This document shows, piece after piece, positions 38,341-48,906 of a stretch of 64,000 nucleotides of DNA. The position numbers were made by a program, and so were the translations under genes. Position 1 is the stretch's first letter, and each line of letters begins with the position of its first letter. Origin of the DNA: Proteus terrae subsp. cibarius (GTDB lineage: Bacteria > Pseudomonadota > Gammaproteobacteria > Enterobacterales > Enterobacteriaceae); NCBI RefSeq assembly GCF_011045835.1, contig NZ_CP047349.1:2666001-2730000 (forward strand), read 5' to 3'. The notes under the pieces are model-generated. The model had not been told where the DNA came from, searched no databases, and saw only the letters and a program-made list of their open reading frames with translations.

Positions 38341-38452
38341 TGCTTTCATTCTCATATCTTCAACTTCTTCGCTTTCTTACCTCTAAAGTGTGATAAATTG
38401 ATTTAAATGATGGTTTCCACTTAATACCAACCGCTTATTGATGGATTGATGA

Positions 38453-39046
38453 ATGACACACACTTCACTTTTTCAACAAAGAGATGAGATCCGCAAAGCT
38501 ATTCGCCAAAAACGTCGTTTACTCACATTAGAAGAGCAACAACAAGCAGCTGATAAATTATGTGAACAAGTTCTTGCTCATCCTAAAGTCAAACAAGCAC
38601 AAACTATTGCACTATTTCTTTCTTTTGACGGTGAAATTGATACATCATCTTTGATCTCCCAGCTATGGGCATTAAATAAACAAGTTTGTTTACCTGTATT
38701 ACACCCATTTCATCGCCACCATCTTCTTTTCTTACGTTACACACCTTCTACAACGTTAGTAAAAAATCGTTTCAATATTTCTGAACCTCCTTTAAATGTG
38801 AACATGGTTATTCCCATATCTGATATTGATATTATTTTTACCCCCTTAGTGGCTTTTGATGCACAAGGCCAACGATTAGGTATGGGAGGCGGTTTTTACG
38901 ATAGAACGTTAGAAAACTGGCAACAAAAATCATTTTACCCAATGGGTCTTGCTCATACTTGCCAACAAGTTGATTATCTCCCTACCGCTAATTGGGATGT
39001 TCCATTACCTGAAATTATTACTCCTGAAAAAAGGTGGCATTTTTAA
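38453..39046 (+). CDS. fau: 5-formyltetrahydrofolate cyclo-ligase
   Basis: 197 residues, MthfS family (also ygfA). RKAIRQKRRLLTLEEQQQ, FLSFDGEIDTSSLI, the DIIFTPLVAFDAQGQRLGMGGGFYDRTL substrate/ATP signature. Converts 5-formyl-THF to 5,10-methenyl-THF. Separated from 6S by its terminator. Followed by a foreign-looking secretion cluster. Confidence 0.93.
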   Translation: MTHTSLFQQRDEIRKAIRQKRRLLTLEEQQQAADKLCEQVLAHPKVKQAQTIALFLSFDGEIDTSSLISQLWALNKQVCLPVLHPFHRHHLLFLRYTPSTTLVKNRFNISEPPLNVNMVIPISDIDIIFTPLVAFDAQGQRLGMGGGFYDRTLENWQQKSFYPMGLAHTCQQVDYLPTANWDVPLPEIITPEKRWHF

Positions 39047-39156
39047 ACTATTCTATTTTTTATCATTAATAATTATCTGTGTTTTTTTATATTTTTTATA
39101 AAAAAAACATTCTTAAATACCTTTTACATTTCCCTACTCAAAAGGTATTTATCCTA

Positions 39157-41208
39157 ATGAATGAAAAAGATATTCATTTAATTAAATGCATTAAAATTAT
39201 TATCCTCCTAATTAAAAACAAAGAAATAAAAATAGAACACAATCACACAGTAAATTCATTAGAAAAAGAGCACAGTTTTAAATTAAAGAAAATAAAAGCA
39301 CACACTTTATTAAATAAACAAATTAATCACAAATTAATTATTATAGATAATAATGACAACTTATTTATTTTACTAAAAAATAATAACAACAATATTCTTA
39401 TTTACAACACTCAAAAAGATAAAACAGAAACTATCAGTAAAGATAATTCACTTAAAATAAAATCCGCCTATTATCTTGATTTTAAAGCAAATAATGAATT
39501 CAACATTACTTGGTTTCTCCCTGCATTTAAAAAATATAAAACTATTTTTTATAGTATCTTATTTTATTCATTAATTTTGCAATTATTACTATTGGCAACT
39601 CCTTTAGTTACACAGATTATTATGGATAAAGTCATTATTCATCACGCACAATTAACACTTGATGTATTAGTTGTTACTTTGGCTTTTATTGCTATTTATG
39701 AAGGGGTACTAAAAGGAATTAGAGAGCACATCTATCACCACACAGCAAATAAAATTGATATCACCTTAAGCTTAAAACTTACTGAACACTTATTTAAATT
39801 ACCGATTAGTTATTTTAAATCACGGCAAACTGGTGCCATTGTCACTCGAGTAAAAGAATTAGACATTATTAGGGAATTTATTACTAATACGTTATTAATG
39901 TTAATTGTCGATTTTTCTTTTATCTTTATATTTATCTTTGCAATGGTAATGTTTTCGTTAAAGCTAACTTTGTTTTTCATTACCACGATCCCTTTTTATC
40001 TTATTTTAGCTAAATTTCTCGCACCTAAAATAGAGCTTGCTGTTCGACAGCTTTATCAAAAAGCGGCAATTAATACTGGATTTCTTACCGAAAGTTTAGG
40101 GGGGATTGAAACAATTAAAAGCCTTTCGCTTGAACCTCGATTTATACAACAGTGGTATACACAAATTCATCAGGTCACCTCAAAAAGTTTAGTACTTCAA
40201 AATATTGATAATTTCTCACGCTTTATTGTGTTATTTCTTAATAAAACAACAATAGCATTACTATTATGGCTAGGTGCCTATGAAGTCATTTCTCTCTCGA
40301 TGACAATAGGTCAACTTGTTGCGTTTATGATGCTCCTTAGATTCTGTTTACAACCCTTTGCGACGGCAATCGATGTTTGGGGCAAATATATCAGAACAAA
40401 AACAGCTATCTATAACTTACAAGATATTCTTAATCTTCCTAAAGAGCAGGATACTGCAACACGACAATCCAATATCAAAGGTGAAATTACCTTTAATAAA
40501 GTGAGTTTTTATTATCAAAGCAATACTCCTACTATTTTAAATAATATTTCATTACATATTAAAAAACATGAAGTTATTGGTATTGTTGGTACTTCAGGAT
40601 CGGGTAAAAGCACCTTAGTGCGAATGATTTCAGGTCTTTATATTCCACAATCAGGCTGTATAAAAATTGACGGTATTCCACTTACACAATTTCATTTAAC
40701 TAACCTACGTCAGCAAATCGGTTTTGTGTTACAAGAGAATTTTTTATTTCATTTAAGTGTATTTGATAATATTCGATTAACTCATCAACATGCTTCTTTA
40801 GAGGAAGTTATTCACGTTGCAAAAATGGTGGGTGCTCATGAGTTTATTTTAAAACTTCCTTTAGGATATGACACACTTATTACAGAAGGAGGAGCATCAT
40901 TATCAGGAGGTCAACGCCAACGTATTGCAATTGCCAGAGCCTTATTACCCTCACCCAAAATCTTAATTTTCGATGAAGCCACCAGCGCTTTAGATGATAA
41001 CTCCCAAGCCATAATTCAAAACAACCTCCCTCTTATTGCTAAAGGTAAAACCGTTATTATCATTGCTCATCGCCTTTCAACTATTCGAAATTGTTCTCGT
41101 ATTATTGTGTTAAATAAAGGGAAAATTATTGAAGATGGAAACCATGAAGAATTAATTGCAAACAGTGGCTACTACAAAAAACTTTGGCAACTTCAACAAG
41201 GATGTTGA
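39157..41208 (+). CDS. Type I secretion ABC transporter, HlyB-like (first ATPase)
   Basis: 683 residues from ATG 39157 (MNEKDIHLIK); an upstream start at 39079 is possible. Order: N-terminal degenerate C39-like domain (about 130 residues, no catalytic Cys evident), six membrane helices (about 140-420), nucleotide-binding domain with Walker A GTSGSGKST, signature LSGGQ, Walker B ILIFDEATSALDD and the H-loop IIIAHRLST. It energises export of an unfolded protein across the envelope with an adaptor and TolC. Very AT-rich 5' end. Stop codon just before the adaptor start. Confidence 0.9.
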   Translation: MNEKDIHLIKCIKIIILLIKNKEIKIEHNHTVNSLEKEHSFKLKKIKAHTLLNKQINHKLIIIDNNDNLFILLKNNNNNILIYNTQKDKTETISKDNSLKIKSAYYLDFKANNEFNITWFLPAFKKYKTIFYSILFYSLILQLLLLATPLVTQIIMDKVIIHHAQLTLDVLVVTLAFIAIYEGVLKGIREHIYHHTANKIDITLSLKLTEHLFKLPISYFKSRQTGAIVTRVKELDIIREFITNTLLMLIVDFSFIFIFIFAMVMFSLKLTLFFITTIPFYLILAKFLAPKIELAVRQLYQKAAINTGFLTESLGGIETIKSLSLEPRFIQQWYTQIHQVTSKSLVLQNIDNFSRFIVLFLNKTTIALLLWLGAYEVISLSMTIGQLVAFMMLLRFCLQPFATAIDVWGKYIRTKTAIYNLQDILNLPKEQDTATRQSNIKGEITFNKVSFYYQSNTPTILNNISLHIKKHEVIGIVGTSGSGKSTLVRMISGLYIPQSGCIKIDGIPLTQFHLTNLRQQIGFVLQENFLFHLSVFDNIRLTHQHASLEEVIHVAKMVGAHEFILKLPLGYDTLITEGGASLSGGQRQRIAIARALLPSPKILIFDEATSALDDNSQAIIQNNLPLIAKGKTVIIIAHRLSTIRNCSRIIVLNKGKIIEDGNHEELIANSGYYKKLWQLQQGC

Positions 41209-41210
41209 GA

Positions 41211-42572
41211 ATGAAACTAAATATATCCTCTATTTTGCTCACTCTTTTTCAGCGTAAAAATAAAGCAAAAAATTACGATTTTTACCCTAACCACATTGCT
41301 CTTATCGAAAAGCCCATCACTCCTTATAGTCGTTATATTGCGATACTTATTTCATTAAATGTTATAGCCTTTCTTCTATGGGCTTATTTCGGTAAATTAA
41401 ATATACAATCCCCTGCAACAGGTAAACTTATTGCTATTGGGCATTCTCAACTTGTTCAAATATCTGAACATAGCCGATTAGCAACACTTCATGTAAAGGA
41501 AGGACAAAAAGTTAATCAAGGCGATATATTACTAACACTTGATATATTAGGTATTGATGAAGAAATAATAGGAATAAAAAAGAAGATAGACAATATCTTA
41601 CAGCTTAAAATACGCTATCAAGCATTAAGCCAAGATATATCTCCTCAAAATCTTTACCATTTTAATACGTTAGATAAAAAAGCAAAAAGAAATATTTTAA
41701 CTAGCTATAAAAAAGAAAAGGAAGAATTTGATAGTAATATAAAAGTAGTCGAGACAGAGATTGAAGTAAATAATAAAAACCAATTGATGACTTACAATGA
41801 TTTATTATCATTAAAAAAATTAAAAGAAAATATTGAACAACGATTCACATTAAAACAAACACTGTATATAAAAAATTTTATTAGTAAGATAGAGTATCTA
41901 GAAAATCAAAAAGAGTTGCTAGAAATAAAAAGACTGATAAAAACGAAAGATTCAGAATATAATCTACTAAAAAGCCAAGAAGAACAGAAAAAGCAAAATC
42001 TAAATCAATTAGAGAAACAAAAACATCTAGAATGGTATGATAAATATAAGCAGTATGAAAGCGAATTGATCATTTACCATCAAAACCTTAACCATCTTCA
42101 AAAAAAACAGCAACTAAAAAAAGTACGTTCTCCAATAACAGGTACAGTTCAACAAATTTCAACACATACACTAGGCAGTGTATTACAACCATCACAAGGT
42201 ATGATGGTCATAGTACCTGATAACCAAGATAACATTGCTGAAGTTAATTTGCTCAATAAAGATATTGGTTTTATTCATTTAGGGCAAAAAGCAATGATAA
42301 AAATAGATGCTTTTCCTTATACACTCTATGGCACCATGGAGGGCGAAATTATTAATATTGCTAAAGATGCGGTTCAGCACGACCAATTAGGCTCAATTTA
42401 TCCAATAACTATTAAATTAAACAGACAAACAATTAAAAATAACCAAAGAGAATATCGTCTTATCCCTGGTATGTCTTTAACTGCCGAAATAATCACTGAA
42501 CAACGTCGTGTCATTGATTATATTTTAAGTCCAATAGAAGCTTATCGTCATAATGCACTTACTGAAAAATAA
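41211..42572 (+). CDS. HlyD-family membrane fusion (periplasmic adaptor) protein
   Basis: 454 residues from ATG 41211, with AAGGA eight bases upstream. One N-terminal membrane helix (about 38-55: YIAILISLNVIAFLLWAYFG), a lipoyl-like half (SPATGKLIAIG...LATLHVKEGQKVNQGDILL), a long helical hairpin, then KVRSPITGTVQQISTHTLGSVL and a beta-domain (DAFPYTLYGTMEGEI) typical of HlyD/RtxD. Bridges the inner-membrane ATPases to an outer-membrane duct. Start lies within a few bases of the previous stop, so one operon. Confidence 0.88.
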   Translation: MKLNISSILLTLFQRKNKAKNYDFYPNHIALIEKPITPYSRYIAILISLNVIAFLLWAYFGKLNIQSPATGKLIAIGHSQLVQISEHSRLATLHVKEGQKVNQGDILLTLDILGIDEEIIGIKKKIDNILQLKIRYQALSQDISPQNLYHFNTLDKKAKRNILTSYKKEKEEFDSNIKVVETEIEVNNKNQLMTYNDLLSLKKLKENIEQRFTLKQTLYIKNFISKIEYLENQKELLEIKRLIKTKDSEYNLLKSQEEQKKQNLNQLEKQKHLEWYDKYKQYESELIIYHQNLNHLQKKQQLKKVRSPITGTVQQISTHTLGSVLQPSQGMMVIVPDNQDNIAEVNLLNKDIGFIHLGQKAMIKIDAFPYTLYGTMEGEIINIAKDAVQHDQLGSIYPITIKLNRQTIKNNQREYRLIPGMSLTAEIITEQRRVIDYILSPIEAYRHNALTEK

Positions 42573-42585
42573 GATACTTCATATT

Positions 42586-44703
42586 ATGGAAAATATAACT
42601 AACATGGAAAAAAGCCAATATCACCACTCTATTATTGATGGATTACTTTATTTTTCTAAAAAAGGCAGAGGAAATATAAAAAAAGAACAGATCATTCATT
42701 TTCTTGGTTGTGATAATCACCTTAACAAATGGAATATTTTTGAAACCGCTCAATTATTAAATTTAAAATGTCAATTTGATACCTTTGATTATGATAAAGA
42801 GAAAAAAAACATAATTAACACCCTTATTGAAATAGATAAGCATTGGTATATTTTAAAAGATATAAAAAAGGAAAAAATTATTGTTTTAGAACCTAGAAAT
42901 AATATTAAAAGTGAGTTTATTATTGATAAAAAAAAGAAACTTAATACACTATTACTTATTACTAAAGAGCCCTCTCCATTATCAGCTAAATTTGATTTCC
43001 GCTGGTTTATTCCTTCCCTGTTAAGACAAAAAAATATATTACTTTTTATCTTTATTTTAGCTTGTTTCTGTCAACTGTTTGCGTTAGTCAGTCCTTTAAT
43101 TTTCGAAATTATGATTGATAAAGTACTAACAGGAAGAAATTTATCTAACCTACACCTTTTTAGTTATTTATTGATACTGATTGCTGTCACAGAACCCCTC
43201 TATCTTTATTTGCGCGATAAGTTATACATTTTTATTTCTTGTCAGTTAGGCGCTGAATTTTCAGGAAAGGTATTCCAGCATCTTATCTGCTTACCTAGCC
43301 ATTTTTTTAATCAACGCCAATCAGGGCAGATTATTACCCGTATTCAAGAGCTTTCACATATTCGGCAATTTATTACTAGCTCTGCTTTTATGCGAATACT
43401 AGATCTGTTTTTTATCATCGTATTTATCTCTGTCATGTTCACGTATTCGTCACTTTTAACCTGGATAACCTTAGGTGCATTAACACTCTACTTTCTACTT
43501 TGGCTTATTTGTGGCCCTTTTATTCGCTATTGGGTTGAGCAGGAATATCAGGCCAATGCGGATAATACCAGTCTACTAACAGAAGCAATAAACGGTATCG
43601 AAACCATAAAAATAACAGCAACAGAAAATAAATTTATAGAAAACTGGCAATACAAACTTACAGATCATATTAACAAACGCTTTTCTGGTGCTAAAAAAGC
43701 GTTATTTGCACAACAACTTATCTCTATCATTCATAAAATCGCGACGGCTATTATTTTATGGCAAGGTGTTAATTTAATTATCAATGCACAAATAAGTGTG
43801 GGTGAGCTTATTGCTTTTAATCTTTTTACTGCGCATATTACACAACCCATTTTACGCTTAGCCCAATGCTGGCAAGATTTTCAGCAAGCAACCATTTCTT
43901 TGCGTCGTGTTGGCGATATTTTGAACACTCCTACTGAATATCATCCTTATGGAACTGCGACCGTTCCTAAAATCACAGGAAGTATTGTTTTTTCAAATGT
44001 TTATTTCCGTTACGCTAATAACACACCAGATGTCATTGAAGCACTCTCTTTATCTATTCCTGCCGGTAAATTTATCGGTATTACGGGGCGTTCTGGTTCA
44101 GGAAAGAGCACTCTTACACGTTTGCTCCAACGTCTTTATACGCCTCAACAAGGGCAAATTTATATTGATGGAATGGATCTCGCTATCGCCGATCCACTCT
44201 CTTTACGCCAAAGTATTAGCCTTGTTTTACAAGAGAGTTTTTTATTTAGTGGCTCAATCCTTGAAAATATTCGTTTATCAAAACCCAACGCGAGTGAAAG
44301 AGAGATAATAGAAGCTTCCCTACTTGCAGGGGCTTTAGATTTTATTGAGCAACTTCCTTTAGGTTTTAACACTCAAGTTGGAGAAAGAGGTCGAAATTTA
44401 TCAGGAGGACAACGTCAACGTATTGCGCTTGCTAGAGCTTTATTAACTGATCCGCGTATTCTTATTTTAGATGAAGCAACATCAGCATTAGATTACAAAT
44501 CAGAAGCACAAATTTTAGCGAATTTGCCTCAGATTTGTAAAAACAGAACCGTCATTAGTATTGCACATCGTCTAAATACATTAGTGCATTCAGATTATAT
44601 CTATGTAATAGATAAAGGTAGGGTATTAGAAGAAGGAACACATGCTTATTTAATAGAAAATCGAGCACTCTATTACCAATTATGGAAGCAACAAATTCAA
44701 TAA
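42586..44703 (+). CDS. Type I secretion ABC transporter, HlyB-like (second ATPase)
   Basis: 705 residues from ATG 42586 (start uncertain; 42604 is an alternative). Same architecture as the first ATPase: C39-like domain without catalytic Cys, six membrane helices, Walker A GRSGSGKST, signature LSGGQ, Walker B ILILDEATSALDY, H-loop SIAHRLNT. The two ATPases differ clearly in sequence, so this is the V. cholerae RtxB-RtxD-RtxE arrangement in which two ATPases form a heterodimer. Ends 73 bases before serA's stop, convergent. Confidence 0.9.
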   Translation: MENITNMEKSQYHHSIIDGLLYFSKKGRGNIKKEQIIHFLGCDNHLNKWNIFETAQLLNLKCQFDTFDYDKEKKNIINTLIEIDKHWYILKDIKKEKIIVLEPRNNIKSEFIIDKKKKLNTLLLITKEPSPLSAKFDFRWFIPSLLRQKNILLFIFILACFCQLFALVSPLIFEIMIDKVLTGRNLSNLHLFSYLLILIAVTEPLYLYLRDKLYIFISCQLGAEFSGKVFQHLICLPSHFFNQRQSGQIITRIQELSHIRQFITSSAFMRILDLFFIIVFISVMFTYSSLLTWITLGALTLYFLLWLICGPFIRYWVEQEYQANADNTSLLTEAINGIETIKITATENKFIENWQYKLTDHINKRFSGAKKALFAQQLISIIHKIATAIILWQGVNLIINAQISVGELIAFNLFTAHITQPILRLAQCWQDFQQATISLRRVGDILNTPTEYHPYGTATVPKITGSIVFSNVYFRYANNTPDVIEALSLSIPAGKFIGITGRSGSGKSTLTRLLQRLYTPQQGQIYIDGMDLAIADPLSLRQSISLVLQESFLFSGSILENIRLSKPNASEREIIEASLLAGALDFIEQLPLGFNTQVGERGRNLSGGQRQRIALARALLTDPRILILDEATSALDYKSEAQILANLPQICKNRTVISIAHRLNTLVHSDYIYVIDKGRVLEEGTHAYLIENRALYYQLWKQQIQ

Positions 44704-44721
44704 TTAAAAATTGATAAATAC

Positions 44722-44748
44722 AAAAAAGGCTCGATATTTCGAGCCTTC
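44722..44748 (-). terminator. Terminator of serA
   Basis: On the - strand AAGGCTCGA-AATA-TCGAGCC followed by TTTTTTG, downstream of serA. It also faces the convergent secretion operon. Confidence 0.88.
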
Positions 44749-44775
44749 AATATATTACCGATAATGTATCAATAA

Positions 44776-46026
44776 TTAGTAAAGCATACGAGCACGGATT
44801 GTTCCCGGTAATGCTTTGATTTTTTGTAACACTAATTCAGCTTGGGCTTTCGTTTGTGTTGTAATATCAATCACAACATAACCTACGTTACCTGATGTAC
44901 GTAAATACTGTGCGGCTACGTTGATGTTTTCTTCAGTAAACACGTTGTTGATGCTGTTCATCATACCTGGGCGGTTTTCATGAATATGCAGTAAACGGTT
45001 TACATCATCACCATGGCTTGGCAGTGATACTTCAGGGAAGTTAACAGCAGATAATGTAGAACCGTTATCTGAATATTTCGCTAACTTGCCCGCAACTTCA
45101 TAACCGATGTTTTCTTGCGCTTCTTGGGTTGAACCACCGATATGTGGTGTTAATATCACATTGTCAAACTTGATAAGTTCAGAAACAAACGGATCGTTAG
45201 GATCGTTATTCGCACCCGGCTCTGATGGGAATACGTCAACAGCGGCACCGGATAAATGCTTAGATTCTAATGCTTGTGATAACGCAGGAATATCAACCAC
45301 AGTACCACGAGAAGCATTGATAAGAATTGAGCCTGGTTTCATGCGCTTAATTTCTTCATGCCCAATCATATTCTTGGTTGATGGTGTTTCTGGCACATGT
45401 AAGCTGACAATGTCACACATATTCAACAGTTCAGAAAGATGACGAATTTGTGTTGCATTACCTAATGGTAGTTTGTTTTCAATATCGTAAAAATAGACAT
45501 CTAAACCCACACTTTCTGCCAAAATACCTAACTGTGTACCAATGTGACCATAACCAATAATACCCAGCTTTTTACCACGCGCTTCAAAGCAACCTTTCGC
45601 TTGTTTATCCCAAATCCCACGATGCGCTTTCGCATTTGCTTCAGGAATACGACGCAGTAATAACAGTAATTCACCAAGTACCATCTCTGCCACGGAACGA
45701 GTGTTTGAGAAAGGAGCGTTAAATACAGGAATACCGCGACGAGCAGCGGCATCTAAATCAACCTGATTAGTGCCGATACAGAAGCATCCCACAGCAACTA
45801 ACTTTTCAGCGGCTGCAAAAATTTCTTCTGTTAAGTGAGTGCGGGAACGAAGACCAACAAAACGTGCATCACGGATAGCTTCTTTTAATTCTTCGTCCGA
45901 TAATGCGCCTTTGTGATATTCAATATTGGTATAACCCGCAGCTCTTAAATTTTCTACTGCACTTTGGTGCACACCTTCGAGGAGTAGAAACTTTATCTTT
46001 TCTTTTTCCAAAGATACTTTGACCAT
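44776..46026 (-). CDS. serA: D-3-phosphoglycerate dehydrogenase
   Basis: 416 residues. VSLEKEKIKFLLLEGVHQSAVENL start, NAD fold with KLGIIGYGHIGTQLGILAE, INASRGTVVDIPAL and the catalytic His in TPHIGGSTQEAQENIG; C-terminal ACT domain (LLHIHENRPGMMNSINNVFTEENINVAAQYL) for feedback inhibition by serine. First step of serine synthesis. Start ATG 46026 after GCAGGGTAA. Adjacent to rpiA as in E. coli. Confidence 0.97.
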   Translation of the reverse strand: MVKVSLEKEKIKFLLLEGVHQSAVENLRAAGYTNIEYHKGALSDEELKEAIRDARFVGLRSRTHLTEEIFAAAEKLVAVGCFCIGTNQVDLDAAARRGIPVFNAPFSNTRSVAEMVLGELLLLLRRIPEANAKAHRGIWDKQAKGCFEARGKKLGIIGYGHIGTQLGILAESVGLDVYFYDIENKLPLGNATQIRHLSELLNMCDIVSLHVPETPSTKNMIGHEEIKRMKPGSILINASRGTVVDIPALSQALESKHLSGAAVDVFPSEPGANNDPNDPFVSELIKFDNVILTPHIGGSTQEAQENIGYEVAGKLAKYSDNGSTLSAVNFPEVSLPSHGDDVNRLLHIHENRPGMMNSINNVFTEENINVAAQYLRTSGNVGYVVIDITTQTKAQAELVLQKIKALPGTIRARMLY

Positions 46027-46260
46027 TTACCCTGCCCTATCGTTATTACATTTAATGAAAAACAAAATCCTGTCTCATCAACATAACAAAAATAGATTTT
46101 GTCGCAATACAACCGATTGCAGTGATGACAGAATAAGCGGTAAATAAAGTGATTTTCTACCGAGTAAAATGATTTTGACTTTAAAAAAGGCAGGATTTTA
46201 AAGAGAAATATAACTATCGTGTGATATATATCACTGAATTTGCAGTTTCTAAAATAATTT

Positions 46261-46292
46261 AAAAATAGGTAGCCAGAGCTACCTATCTTAAA
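46261..46292 (-). terminator. Terminator of rpiA
   Basis: ATAGGTAGC-TCTG-GCTACCTAT followed by TTTTTAAATT on the - strand. Confidence 0.92.
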
Positions 46293-46297
46293 AAGAA

Positions 46298-46954
46298 TTA
46301 TTTAATGGTTTTCACACCTTCAGAGGTGCCCATTAAAACAACATTCGCGCCACGGTTAGCAAATAATCCTACAGTTACAACACCCGGAATACTGTTAATT
46401 TTGTTTTCCAGCTCAATAGGATTAAGAATTGTTAAATTATGAACGTCTAAAATAACGTTACCGTTATCAGTTACCACATTTTCACGATATTCTGGTAAAC
46501 CACCCAGTTTAACGAGTTCACGTGCAACATAAGAGCGCGCCATTGGAATAACTTCTACTGGTAGCGGAAATTTACCTAGCACATCGACTTGTTTAGATTC
46601 ATCAACAATACAGATAAATGTTTTCGCTACACCCGCAATGATTTTTTCACGCGTTAATGCGGCACCACCACCTTTGATCATTTGCATTTGATGGTTTATT
46701 TCATCAGCACCATCAACATAAATATCTAAAGAATCAACTTCGTTACAGTCGAAAACAGGAATACCGTAACTCTTTAATTTTGCTGTGGATGCTTCTGAAC
46801 TTGAAACTGTGCCTTCGATTTGACCTTTCATTGTTGCTAATGCATCAATAAAGTGAGAAGCCGTAGAGCCAGTACCGACACCAACAATCGTGCCTGGTTT
46901 TACATATTCAAGCGCTGCCCAACCCACTGCTTTTTTCAATTCATCCTGAGTCAT
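46298..46954 (-). CDS. rpiA: Ribose-5-phosphate isomerase A
   Basis: 218 residues, near the usual 219. [18 protein letters not shown] (catalytic loop), [32 protein letters not shown]. Interconverts ribose-5-P and ribulose-5-P in the pentose phosphate pathway. Divergent from argP. Ribosome site AAGG about 11 bases before the ATG. Confidence 0.97.
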   Translation of the reverse strand: MTQDELKKAVGWAALEYVKPGTIVGVGTGSTASHFIDALATMKGQIEGTVSSSEASTAKLKSYGIPVFDCNEVDSLDIYVDGADEINHQMQMIKGGGAALTREKIIAGVAKTFICIVDESKQVDVLGKFPLPVEVIPMARSYVARELVKLGGLPEYRENVVTDNGNVILDVHNLTILNPIELENKINSIPGVVTVGLFANRGANVVLMGTSEGVKTIK

Positions 46955-47115
46955 TTAAAAAAACCTTATTTATCACGTTAATGGACTAAGAATAGCATAT
47001 TGCATTCAAAACTAGCACGAGACACATCAAAAACTGAGAAGCAACATTTTAACTCATTACAACGAAAAATATGGCATAGTAAGCAATAGAATATAAAATC
47101 GAAGAGAGTCTGTTA

Positions 47116-48015
47116 ATGAAACGCCCTGATTATCGAGCATTACAAGCCCTTGATGCCGTCATTCGAGAACGTGGCTTTGAACGAGCTGCGCAAAAGTTAT
47201 GTATTACACAATCTGCCGTTTCTCAGCGTATCAAACAGTTAGAAAATTTATTTGGACAACCGCTATTAGTCAGAACTGTTCCACCTCAACCTACAGAACA
47301 AGGGCAAAAATTATTAGCACTATTGCATCAAGTAGAATTACTTGAAGAACAATGGTTGGGTGATGAAAACAGTGGTTCCACACCTCTTTTACTCTCTTTG
47401 GCGGTGAATGCGGACAGTTTAGCTACATGGCTATTGCCCGCGTTACACCCTGTATTAACGCAACTGCCTATTCGTCTCAATATTCAAGTTGAAGATGAAA
47501 CTCGCACTCAAGAACGATTAAGACGAGGTGAAGTCGTTGGTGCAATCAGTATTCAACCACAAGCACTACCAAGTTGCCTTGTCGATCAATTAGGTGCTCT
47601 CGATTATCTATTTGTTGCTTCTCCTGATTTTGCTCAACGCTACTTTGCAAACGGCGTAACAAAATCTTCATTATTAAAAGCACCGGCAGTGGCATTCGAC
47701 CATCTTGATGATATGCATCAGGCATTTTTACAACAAAACTTCGGTTTATCTCCGGGCAGTGTACCGTGCCATATCGTGAACTCCTCTGAAGCCTTTGTAC
47801 AATTAGCTAAACAAGGTTCAACCTGTTGTATGATCCCTCATCTGCAAATTGCTAATGAACTAAAAAGTGGAGAATTGGTTGATTTGACGCCGGGGCTTTG
47901 CCAACGACGTATGCTTTATTGGCACCGATTTGCACCAGAAAGTAGAACCATGAGAAAAGTGACAGATGCACTCATTGATTTTGGTCGTAAAGTTTTAAAG
48001 CAGGATGAAGAGTAA
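47116..48015 (+). CDS. argP: ArgP, LysR-type regulator of arginine/lysine genes
   Basis: 299 residues. N-terminal winged helix [34 protein letters not shown] with the [17 protein letters not shown] lead-in of ArgP (IciA), then the effector domain. Activates argO with Arg and controls lysine-responsive genes such as lysC and dapB. argO lies about 0.9 kb away on the opposite strand. RBS AGAGAG. Confidence 0.94.
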   Translation: MKRPDYRALQALDAVIRERGFERAAQKLCITQSAVSQRIKQLENLFGQPLLVRTVPPQPTEQGQKLLALLHQVELLEEQWLGDENSGSTPLLLSLAVNADSLATWLLPALHPVLTQLPIRLNIQVEDETRTQERLRRGEVVGAISIQPQALPSCLVDQLGALDYLFVASPDFAQRYFANGVTKSSLLKAPAVAFDHLDDMHQAFLQQNFGLSPGSVPCHIVNSSEAFVQLAKQGSTCCMIPHLQIANELKSGELVDLTPGLCQRRMLYWHRFAPESRTMRKVTDALIDFGRKVLKQDEE

Positions 48016-48040
48016 TATGCTCTTTCATCTTATTAACTCA

Positions 48041-48073
48041 AAAATAGGCTTCATATTGAAGCCTATTTTATTT
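48041..48073. terminator. Bidirectional terminator (argP / yggE)
   Basis: AAAATAGGCTTCA-TATT-GAAGCCTATTTT stem between convergent genes. Confidence 0.9.
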
Positions 48074-48087
48074 TGATCACGGAATGA

Positions 48088-48822
48088 TTATTTAGTGCGC
48101 TTTAATTCAAAAACTACATCAACATAATCTTTAAACTCGATACTTTGCTGTTCATAGGTTTCTTGCACAGCAGCAGGTGCTTGTGCTTTTAATGCCATCG
48201 CATCCATACGCACTTGTGCAATTGGATAAGGTGTCGCCTCTGGTGCACGATAGCTGACACTATAAACTGCACCTAAATCCGCACCAAAACCTTTTGCTAC
48301 TGACGTTGCTTGATCAATGGCATTTTTAATCGCAACTTCACGTGCTTTTGTTTTGTATTGCTCAGGATTATTTACACCAAATTCAACGTTATTAATTTCA
48401 TTTAAACCAGCCGCTAATGCGCCATCTAGTAACGTATTCAGCTGTTCTAATTTCTTAATTTTAACATTCACAGTACGTGTTGCAGTATAACCATTAATTA
48501 CAGAACGCTCTGCTTTTTTATCATACTCATAATTTGGTTGAGTACGGATATTAGCAGCATCTATATCTTCCTTCACAACACCATTTTCTTTTAAGAAGGC
48601 AAAATATTTTGCGACACGCTCATCTACTTGTTTCTTAGCCTGAGCGGCATTTTTTGCTCTTTCGTTAACCTGAATATTTAATGTCGCCATATCAGGAGCG
48701 GCTTTAATTGTCGCATTACCCGATGTTGTAATATGTGGTCCTTCTGGCTCAGAAGCAGCTAATGCAAGTGAAGGTAATCCCAGCGTAAACACGGATGCTA
48801 ATACAATTGCTTTTAATTTCAC
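48088..48822 (-). CDS. yggE: YggE, periplasmic SIMPL/DUF541 stress-defence protein
   Basis: About 244 residues. Signal peptide (KLKAIVLASVFTLGLPSLALA) then GPHITTSGNATIKAAPDMATLNIQVNERAKNAAQAKKQVDERV, NAIDQATSVAKGFGADLGAVYSV, ending QSIEFKDYVDVVFELK: clear YggE. Reported to lessen oxidative stress in E. coli. I prefer the GTG at 48822 (VKLKAIV), which follows GGGGG, over the upstream ATG 15 bases earlier. Downstream of argO and on the same strand, separated by 84 bases. Confidence 0.88.
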   Translation of the reverse strand: MKLKAIVLASVFTLGLPSLALAASEPEGPHITTSGNATIKAAPDMATLNIQVNERAKNAAQAKKQVDERVAKYFAFLKENGVVKEDIDAANIRTQPNYEYDKKAERSVINGYTATRTVNVKIKKLEQLNTLLDGALAAGLNEINNVEFGVNNPEQYKTKAREVAIKNAIDQATSVAKGFGADLGAVYSVSYRAPEATPYPIAQVRMDAMALKAQAPAAVQETYEQQSIEFKDYVDVVFELKRTK

Positions 48823-48906
48823 AAAAACCCCCGACATAATAAATTTTAAGACCATCTTTTATGGCTAAGAAGAACCTTAGCATATCTGATGTAAAGTTCT
48901 TTAAGA

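Noticed and set aside
39079..44703. RTX toxin or bacteriocin partner for the type I exporter
   Set aside because: No glycine/aspartate nonapeptide repeats, double-glycine leader peptides or C-terminal secretion signals were seen in neighbouring ORFs.
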